64,000 bases of DNA from Paenibacillus terricola (GTDB taxonomy: Bacteria > Bacillota > Bacilli > Paenibacillales > Paenibacillaceae): positions 868,001-932,000 of the forward strand of contig NZ_JACXZA010000003.1 in assembly GCF_014779765.1 (NCBI RefSeq), written 5' to 3'. This document shows positions 24,697 to 33,300 of this stretch, piece after piece (position 1 is the first letter of the stretch; every line of letters begins with the position of its first letter). The notes beneath the pieces were generated by a model that was not told where the DNA came from, did no database searches, and saw nothing but the letters and a program-made list of their open reading frames with translations. A program made the translations under genes and the position numbers.

Positions 24697-26272
24697 CTAG
24701 TCCCTCCTATTTCCTCCGCTCCTATTGCAACTAGGACATTCTAATTCTGTTCCTTCCTGATAATTATCCAATACTTCTTTTCGTGTGACGTTAGGGCCAA
24801 ACTCCCTATTCGTCCACGCAGGAGTATGGTTAACATCCCAATCTCTTTTCTCTCCCGAATTAGGTGGAACATTTACTTCTTTCTCGCATGTTGGACATAG
24901 TCTTCCGCCATTCGGTCCAGGTTGAGCATTATCCCAAGCATCCTGCACCGTATCCTTCCTAAAACCTCCACGGCTAGTTACTTGCCCCTTTTCGTTGGTA
25001 CCTTTTAAGGTATTTTCACCCGCACCCTGAGTATTACTACTCGAACCAGAGCTACTAGAATAACTATAGTCATCACCTACTAAATGACCAAAACTATTAG
25101 TAAGTACAGCACCAGAAGCAGATGCTGCAGCAACTCCTGCTACAACTAAAGTAGTTGAAGCTCCAAAGGTAACGCCTTCTGCAGCCACCCCTACTCCTGT
25201 TAATGTTATTGACGCAGCCAATCCAATAAACGCTGCAGTTGTTGTAAGTATATTTCCAGCAAGCTTACCAACTTGATAAGACTTCGTCTGTTGCTGTGAT
25301 AGAGGCGGTTGTCCTGCTATTATATGACCAATACCAAACGTTACGTCATTATCAATTGCCGTTAATCCACCTGCGACAAAATTTAAGCCCGCTGTGCTGG
25401 TATTCGCCAGAGTTGTGTTGCTAGTCGTTGTAGCCTTCGCATTAACGGTCGTTGTAGACTTTGTTGTTTTTGTCGGCTTAGGTGTCGTTTTTACACCCGT
25501 AATCTGGACGGTATTATTAACAACCTTAGTCTGTACAACCGCACTTGAATGGGTTACCGCTTCGACCTTTGCTCTCGTTTCTTCTATCTGACTAAGCGCC
25601 TTCTGGAATGTTTCTCCTGACATCAAGATCGTATCCGAGCTTATATCGCCTGATTTGGCTTGTTTCGCACTTGCTAACGCTGCTTGTTTCACATAATCAG
25701 GTGCATTAGCCGTCGTGCTTGCTGCCCCAAGTATGCTTAACGTCTGATTTCCTACAACGCCATCAGCCTTTATTCCCATGTCCTTCTGAAATTGTTTGAC
25801 CGCAGCCGCTGTCTTCGGTCCAAACTTGCCATCTGTGCTAACATCGTAACCAGCTTTGACGAGTTTCTCCTGAATCGCCTTGATAGCGTCTCCGCTTTGT
25901 CCTTGTTTAATTGTAGTGTGACCTGTCGGATCTGTATACATAATCGGTTCGTTATTAACATAAGTATACAGATTCAAAGAAAGCGGATCGTCCATTTGTC
26001 CTCGATACGTATCTTCAGACAGGAACCTTGCGATCTTCGGATCATAATATCGAGCGTTCAGATAGTACAACGCGCTCTCCTGATCATACTGATAGCCCGC
26101 ATAACGAATTGGGTTCGATATCGTACCGGTCGATTCCAGCACAACACCGAATGCATCATAATAGTATGAAGCCTTAATCTCCCCAGCCGTATTCACGAGA
26201 GCCGTTACATCAGCATGACCATTGTAGAGATAATAGTACAGATCTGTTCCCATCGTACGCATCAGCAAGTTA
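24697..26272 (-). pseudogene. Orphan Rhs toxin module 1: end of Rhs core, peptidoglycan-binding domain, linker and GH-E nuclease tip
   Basis: An uninterrupted frame starting inside Rhs core coding sequence at 26272. The nominal ATG at 26310 only reads through a terminator hairpin ([11 protein letters not shown]) and is not a credible start. In order it encodes the last 100 residues of the Rhs core ([20 protein letters not shown]), a PG_binding_1 domain and the linker (its first part, 25424-26272, near identical in DNA to the main gene). The hydrophobic pretoxin region shared with module 2 follows, and then the tip after [10 protein letters not shown]. The tip has [24 protein letters not shown] and [14 protein letters not shown], a zinc-bearing HNH/EndoVII-like GH-E family nuclease. 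With the SUFU gene it makes a complete but unexpressed toxin/immunity cassette. Confidence 0.8.
25015..25692 (-). repeat. Long repeat shared by orphan modules 1 and 2
   Basis: This 678-bp segment is near identical to 23280-23957 (constant offset 1735). It encodes the linker and the hydrophobic pretoxin region. Identity ends sharply on the left, where the two toxin tips begin, and on the right, where module 2 joins the junction repeat. Confidence 0.85.
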
Positions 26273-26283
26273 CTACTAAAGAA

Positions 26284-26320
26284 AAAACCTTGAAAGGCAC
26301 GTGAGGCCAATCAAGGTTTT
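26284..26320. terminator. Repeated hairpin terminator, copy 3, at the junction of the barstar region and orphan module 1
   Basis: AAAACCTTGA (26284-26293) pairs with TCAAGGTTTT (26311-26320). It is the same hairpin as at 22521-22552 and 24078-24112, including the loop AAGGCACGTGA. It sits exactly where homology to the main Rhs gene stops (26272), so it marks a recombination border. Confidence 0.75.
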
Positions 26321-26330
26321 CCGTTTACCT

Positions 26331-26402
26331 CTACTCAATACGAATTGACCAACTATTATCTCCTTTTTTACTAACAAAGACTACTTCATAGTTGGAAAGC
26401 CA
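26331..26402 (-). pseudogene. Remnant of the end of an immunity-like gene
   Basis: On the minus strand this reads WLSNYEVVFVSKKGDNSW then SIRIE and a stop, with a stop codon immediately upstream. The sequence looks like the last strands of a small NTF2-like or similar immunity protein. Only the final 24 codons remain between the barstar gene and the junction hairpin. Confidence 0.4.
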
Positions 26403-26497
26403 CTAGAGATGGCTCCCGTTCAGAAGCCATCTTCTACTGCCTAAGACTAACTATTTTAAACCGTTGTTTCACGGACTACAAGACTGTAACTCAAAGT

Positions 26498-27283
26498 TTA
26501 GTCGCACTGTGATCCATTAGAATTCAATAATAAAATATCGCCCATTTTAAATATTTCTACTATGTCTATATAGAATCCGGATAAATCTTCAGAATCATTT
26601 AATCTATTCGGACCTTCCCAGTAAATCGTAAATGGTGTAACAGCCCCAAAACCACCTCGTAGACAATCAATGAGACTTGAGATATTAAAACCGAAGTAAC
26701 CACCTGGTCCATTAATAGCCTCTCCCAGTGCACAATAAAATGATGAGTGGTCAACTATATTATTTCCATCTAAATGAAAAACACCATTTCTAACATCAGT
26801 TTTATTCATATGTTTTTTATTGTGATACAACCTAACAACTTCTAGCCATCCTTCTTTTTCTTTTTTCGATAGCGGCAACCATTTGTTTGTTATTCTTGGA
26901 ACAGATTTCCTCCACGAATTCCAGATTTCTAACGCTTCAGGTGATGCTTTTTCGTATAAGTAACCACATAACTCAAAATCAAGTTTATTCAAGGTATAAT
27001 CTAGCATTTTATGAAAGTACATGTGCTCCTTTAGGCTGAAATAATATGCCCCTAGTTCCGTATGATCATAACTTAATATATTCAAATATAAGTTTGAGAC
27101 TGAAACTTTAGTTTTCTTCAAATATGATAGAAAATTATCATCAAACCTAAAGCCAATAACTTTAATTATTATTGAGTCTTCATCGATTTCTAGGGTGTTT
27201 TTTACAAATAATCCAATTAAATCATTACAGTAACCTACTAACAAATTACTATCGTCATCCGTAATTGAATATAAGTAATCCAT
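26498..27283 (-). CDS. Immunity protein with C-terminal barstar domain
   Basis: A 261-residue protein. The N-terminal 160 residues are unassigned (a strand-rich start MDYLYSITDDDSNLLVGY and a KPxxKW-like linker around WLPLSKKEKEGWLEV). Residues about 165-255 read as a barstar fold: VFHLDGNNIVDHSSFYCALG, INGPGGYFGFNISSLIDCLR, GGFGAVTPFTIYWEG and IVEIFKMGDILLL. Barstar is the tight inhibitor of barnase-type RNases, occluding the active site with an acidic face. The gene is 90 bases downstream of the main Rhs gene, whose tip has barnase-like residues, and has AGGAGG 5 bases before its ATG. It is A+T rich compared with the flanks. Cognate pairing is an inference but a strong one. Confidence 0.8.
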   Translation of the reverse strand: MDYLYSITDDDSNLLVGYCNDLIGLFVKNTLEIDEDSIIIKVIGFRFDDNFLSYLKKTKVSVSNLYLNILSYDHTELGAYYFSLKEHMYFHKMLDYTLNKLDFELCGYLYEKASPEALEIWNSWRKSVPRITNKWLPLSKKEKEGWLEVVRLYHNKKHMNKTDVRNGVFHLDGNNIVDHSSFYCALGEAINGPGGYFGFNISSLIDCLRGGFGAVTPFTIYWEGPNRLNDSEDLSGFYIDIVEIFKMGDILLLNSNGSQCD

Positions 27284-27373
27284 GACATCCTCCTATTATA
27301 ATTGTTAGTAATTGATTCGATTTAAAGTGCGTAGCCAGTAAGAAGAGTAGATATGCACTTTCGTATTTATTAA

Positions 27374-30300
27374 TTACTTGGTTGGACCATCAGGATACCA
27401 TGGTCCAGGAAATAATCTTGGTTTAGAATAATCGTGATTTAAAACATACCCTAGTCTCCCATCTGGTCTTTGTAATATCCTATGACTTGTGCCCGGTACA
27501 TCCCACTCTAATGAACCTGACCAAACGTTATTAGGGGCACCTTGCTTAAGTTCATTTGCATTAAATATTGTTTGTTGCCCCGTAGTAGAATCAATTCTCG
27601 GAGTCCCGTTTCCTAGGTTAATCTCTTCATATTGATTACGAATTGACCCTGGAACGGGGTTAGGTGATGAAAGTTTACAGTTAGTATTATGAACCCAAAT
27701 ACCAAGGTCGCTCACAAAGTACGTATGAAACTCATCTACAGTCATGTTGTAAACTGTGACATACTTGTGGACTAGTTCTTTACTGTCTATTTTGAGTGTA
27801 TTTCCATCACTCTGAACAAGTAAATCACCAGGTCTGAGATCTTTGACGAATGTCCATCCTTTGCCCATTACATAGAATGGATGATTGAATGTCGCTTCGA
27901 TCGTTTGGTCACCCACATGAATCCGGTAAATATTATCCGTTTCATGATTAAACGTCGCGGTAACCTCTTTATAGGCTACCTCGCCCGTCTCTTCACTTTT
28001 GGAAAGAACCTTATCTCCGACTTCAATGTCTTCGATATTCTTCTCCCCTTCAAGAGTAATGACCATGGTTCCCGCTGTAAAACATTCGCATGCATTGATT
28101 AGCTGTTTAGTCGTACTACCAACTTCCTTAGCAGCAGGTTTAGATAACACTTGAACCGTTTCTTTCTCCGCAACTTGCACTACTTCTTTTCCCGTTGTTT
28201 TTAGTAATGCCTTCCCGCCAATCTTCGCGAGTTGTCCTTCACCTGGAATAAGATTCAATCCAATACTTACCAGCGCAACTGTTTTTAAGCCCCACGATGC
28301 ATTTGGATCGTTAATAGTATTAAGGTCGTCACCTATCAGAAAATCATAAGCATACGAAGCGCCTGTGGCCAGAGTTCCTAAAATATTATTCCCTAGACTA
28401 GAACCATTCGCATTAGCAGTACTTGATTTTCCCGTCGTTGTAGCCTTCGCATTAACGGTCGTTGTAGACTTTGTTGTTGTTGTCGGCTTAGGTGTCGTTT
28501 TTACACCCGTAATCTGGACGGTATTATTAACAACCTTAGTCTGTACAACCGCACTTGAATGGGTTACCGCTTCGACCTTTGCTCTCGTTTCTTCTATCTG
28601 ACTAAGCGCCTTCTGGAATGTTTCTCCAGACATCAAGATCGTATCCGAGCTTATATCGCCTGATTTGGCTTGTTTCGCACTTGCTAACGCTGCTTGTTTC
28701 ACATAATCAGGTGCATTAGCCGTCGTGCTTGCTGCCCCAAGTATGCTTAACGTCTGATTTCCTACAACGCCATCAGCCTTTATTCCCATGTCCTTCTGAA
28801 ATTGTTTGACCGCAGCCGCTGTCTTCGGTCCAAACTTGCCATCTGTGCTAACATCGTAACCAGCTTTGACGAGTTTCTCCTGAATCGCCTTGATAGCGTC
28901 TCCGCTTTGTCCTTGTTTAATTGTAGTGTGACCTGTCGGATCTGTATACATAATCGGTTCGTTATTAACATAAGTATACAGATTCAAAGAAAGCGGATCG
29001 TCCATTTGTCCTCGATACGTATCTTCAGACAGGAACCTTGCGATCTTCGGATCATAATATCGAGCGTTCAGATAGTACAACGAGCTCTCTTGATCGTACT
29101 GATAGCCCGCATAGCGAATCGGATTCGATATCGTACCGGTCGATTCCAGCACAACGCCGAATGCATCATAATAGTATGAAGCCTTAATCTCCCCAGCCGT
29201 ATTCACGAGAGCCGTTACGTCGGCATGGCCATTATAGAGATAATAGTACAGATCTGTTCCCATCGTACGCATCAGCAAGTTAGTACCATACAGGTTGAAT
29301 GCGGTTTGCTTGCCGCTTCCATCTGTCTCTAATACAATCTTGTCAGCCTCATAAAGATACAACGACGTGACGCCATTAACCTTCTTACTCGTCCGATAGC
29401 CCTGTGCATTATAAGCATACTCCGATGTCGAGCCGGCCGAAGTTGTCTTAATCATCTGATTCCAGACATCGTACTGGAAGTAAGCAGTGCCTCCAACAAT
29501 GTCTGAGATTCTTGCATTCTGATTCTCCTGACCAGAGATGAAGGCTCCAAATGTAGGGGCTACAATATTGTTAGGATCGAACGCTTTGGACTTCTCAATG
29601 CTCTTCCCTACCATGTTGCCGTTGCTATCATACGTATACGTATAAACTTCAGCTTCACCAGTAGCTTTCACCGTACGTGTAGAGGTCAACCAATTCTGAT
29701 TATTATACGAGTACTCCGTGTTACTGTTATTCGCAGTGCCTGATACCGTCTCATTCAGGCGGTTGCCTGCACCATCGTATTGATAGACTGTCTTCTTGCC
29801 GCTCGGTTCTTGTAAAGAGGCCATGCGATTTAACTGGTCATACGAATAAGTGGTCGTCCCTTTGCTGACACCGTTGATCGTTTCCGTCTTCGTCTTCTGA
29901 TTACCTGCAGAATCGTAAGTATAGGAATATGAATCCATTACTGTACTGCCATTTAAATTCTGTAGTAAAGTCAACTGCTTATTAGCTGAATAGGTGTACG
30001 CTTCCTTCAATCCACTCGGATACTCCACAGTCTTACGAGTACCATCATTGTTGTACGTGTAGACGACCGGTTGATTGCTGCCAGAAGCTGCACTGACAAG
30101 ACGATCGACTTTATCAAAAATCTTGGTCGTTACATTCCCTTTCACATCCGTTGTAATCTCCGAGCGGTAACCTGCGGTTAGGCCTGTTACTACATCGTAC
30201 CGATACGTGCTCGTCCCTAACTTCGGCACAGACTTGGTGATATTACGATTGCGTTCATCATACGTACGTGTTGTGGTACCCGTCGCGTCCTTCATCGTAA

Positions 30301-33300
30301 GCATGTTGCCGTTATTGTCATAGGTGTAACTATGCTGTCGCTCTACAATTGGAACATTATTAAGAGTCGCCCCCGTAACAGTCTCGGACAGCATCCGTCC
30401 ATGAATGTCATAAACGTACTCTGTTATGTTCCCGTTTCGATCCGCCTTTTTCAACAACGAACCGTTTGGTGTATACCAATAGCTTTCAATCTTGGTTGCA
30501 TCAGAGACTGCCTTCCCTGCAGCATCAATCATACTGCCTCCATCATCGATTCGACGAGCAACTTTATTGCCCGCATTGTATTCGAACATCGTGATGTGGC
30601 CGTTGCCATCGGTTTGGCTTAGCTTATTGCCATTCCAGTCATACGTATAACGAGTTTGATTACCCAGTGGATCGATCACTGTAGATAGGCGATTAAGAAT
30701 ATCATACTGGTATTGAGTTGTATTTCCTGCACCATCCGTTTTAGCCGCCATATTCCCAACATAATCATAGGAATTGAATGACACATTGCCCAATGGGTCC
30801 GTCGTGCTTAAGAGTTTGTTATTCCGGTCATAACTGAATTTAGTCAGATTATTAAGTGCATCTCTGGAATAGATTTGTGAATCATTAAAGTTATACTCTA
30901 GCTTCTCGATAACCACATTGTTCGCATCTGTAGTTTGGTATAAACGATTCTTATCATCATAGGCGAAGCTGGTCTTATTCCCTCTCCAATCCGTCTCTGT
31001 CAGCTTATTGCCATTCTTATCGTACGAGTAGCTAGTGGTCTGAATAGCAGCTCCGTTGACTAAATCGGTTACCGTTACCTTCTGTTGGAGGAGTCTATTT
31101 AGGTTATCATAAACATATTCGGTTTGATTGCCGTTCGCATCCTTAACAAATCGTTGATTGCCATTCAGATCGTAAGCAGTCGATGATTCTATAATGTTTC
31201 TACCATTCGCGTCCTGTTCAGACTTGCCTATCTGATTGCCGACCTGATCGTAGGTGAATAGATTAATCTTACCGTTCGAGTCCTTCTCGGATGTTAATCT
31301 CCCTCTACTGTCGTACTGGCGATAGACAGTATAGCTGCCGATTGTACTGTCACCAGGGTCTGTCTGAGATTGAACCAGATTAAAGCTGTTATACGTATAT
31401 TTTGTGATATTGCCATTAGCATCAGTAGTACCAATTAGTCGACCTGCCAAATCATACGACTTAGCATGTAACATAATTTCTGGTGCCGAGGCTGCGTTGC
31501 GAATTCCTTCTTTAATAACTCGCCCCGCGTCGTCATACCCTTTCGTCTTAACAACGCCGTTCGCATCCGTTTCTGTTAATTGACGTCCCATGCCATCATA
31601 GGTATATGCCTTCGTATACTTAAGCCCGCGCTCTCTGGATACTGGATCAACAACAGTAATCGGCAAGTTAGCTGCATTGTATCGAGTGGTTGTGCCATAG
31701 CCGCTTTGAATACGTGCATCAATCGTCTTACCGACACCAAAGGCATATCCTTCACCATCAAGTTCTTTGATAACGTTCCCGTTCTCATCGTATTGATACG
31801 CTTTCGTCACTGCTTCCGTCCAGACACTGCTCCAGGCGGAGCCCGAGTATGTCTTGTTATTAAACTTCTCGATTACCGCCTTGATCCTTCCCATGGTGTC
31901 ATAGACCGTTTCCGTTCGAGTCATCTGATCCAGCGTCTTGGTCGAGTCATAATTTAATGCTGATACTTCATTGGTTCTGCGACCAGCATTGTCATAAGCA
32001 TAGAATGAGACGCCGCCCTGCGGATTGGTTTCTTTCACTAGCAAACCCTTCTCGTTATAGCTCTTGGAAGTCGTATACCCTAACGGATCGGTAACAACGA
32101 GCGGATTCCCCTGCCAGTCGTAGGTCGTAGTCGTCTTCTTAGTAGCTGGCATTCCTTGCTCATTCGTGGCAGAGACGCTCATGCTGATCTGACGATTCAA
32201 CGCATCATACGTATAGGAGGTCCTTACACCATCTGGTGCTATTACTGCCGTCAGATTGCCATTCGCATCATACTCCTTGCGAGTATCAAGCAGAATGACA
32301 CTATTATCAGCGTATGAGCTTCCAGCCAAATCTCCTGCCCTTATCGCCTGCTTCTGCGAAACTTCAAGTCCAAGCTCGTTGTAAGCAAAATAAGTTGTCG
32401 AAGCTTCAGACTCGCCCGTATACTCGTCCTTGCGCTGCATATTGCCATCCGGGTCGTACTTGTACGCCGTCTTGGAACCCGATGAATTCGTCATACTCGT
32501 CACATGACCATTGCCATCATACGTATATAGATCGCTGATAAGACGGTCGGAGACGGGTACGTTGAATAAAGGAACCGAATCTTTGCCGCGCTTGACCGCG
32601 AGCGTGTGCCCGCTGCGATCATAAGTTGTATGGGTATACTGATAGCTTCCCTTATCGAGCGGTACCCAGGCATCTGTTTGTCTCTTCAGGCCATCGTAAG
32701 CATAACTGGTCGTATTGCCCCGAGCATCCGTCACCGCACGGACCGTCTTATTCGGATTATAGATCGTTTTAATACTGCCGCCGTCAGCGTTCTGCCTCTC
32801 GATTTCGTTACCATTGTAATCACAAATCCAGGTTGTGACCGCAGTCTCTGTATCATTCAAATAGATCGTTTCTTGTTTTTGCCAATTACCGTTCGCAAGG
32901 ATGTCATAGGTATATGTCCGTTGCAAGACCGAAATCGCGTCAGGACTTGTCTTGAACGAGATACTTTTCTGCCGATTCATCACGTCGTATTGGTAGACAT
33001 ATTGACTATTATTCGGGCGTGTTTCATACGTCAGGTTGCCATAGATATCGTACTCATAAGAGGTCAAGTTGCCTAACTCATCCGTTGCCGTCTTCATTTT
33101 GCCACTCGGATAGTACGTGTATCGGGCACCAGCCGTCGAGCTGTAGACATTCGTCGGTGTCGCATTATTAAGCTGATCGCTGGCATAGACATATTGGTTC
33201 GGTTTTGTCACTTGAATCGTGCGACCAAGCGAATCATATAGCGTACGGGTCGTCTGGCCTTGGTCAAGCGTCGTGCGGATCACCCTGCCGTTTAAGTCAT

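Noticed and set aside
26273-26310. ATG at 26310 as the start of orphan module 1
   Set aside because: The first 13 codons translate a terminator hairpin, and homology to the resident gene begins only at 26272; no ribosome site precedes the ATG.
27689-28090. Intein in the Rhs protein
   Set aside because: The Hint domain sits before a C-terminal toxin, ends in VHN and has no C-extein match; this is the pretoxin Hint arrangement rather than a splicing intein.
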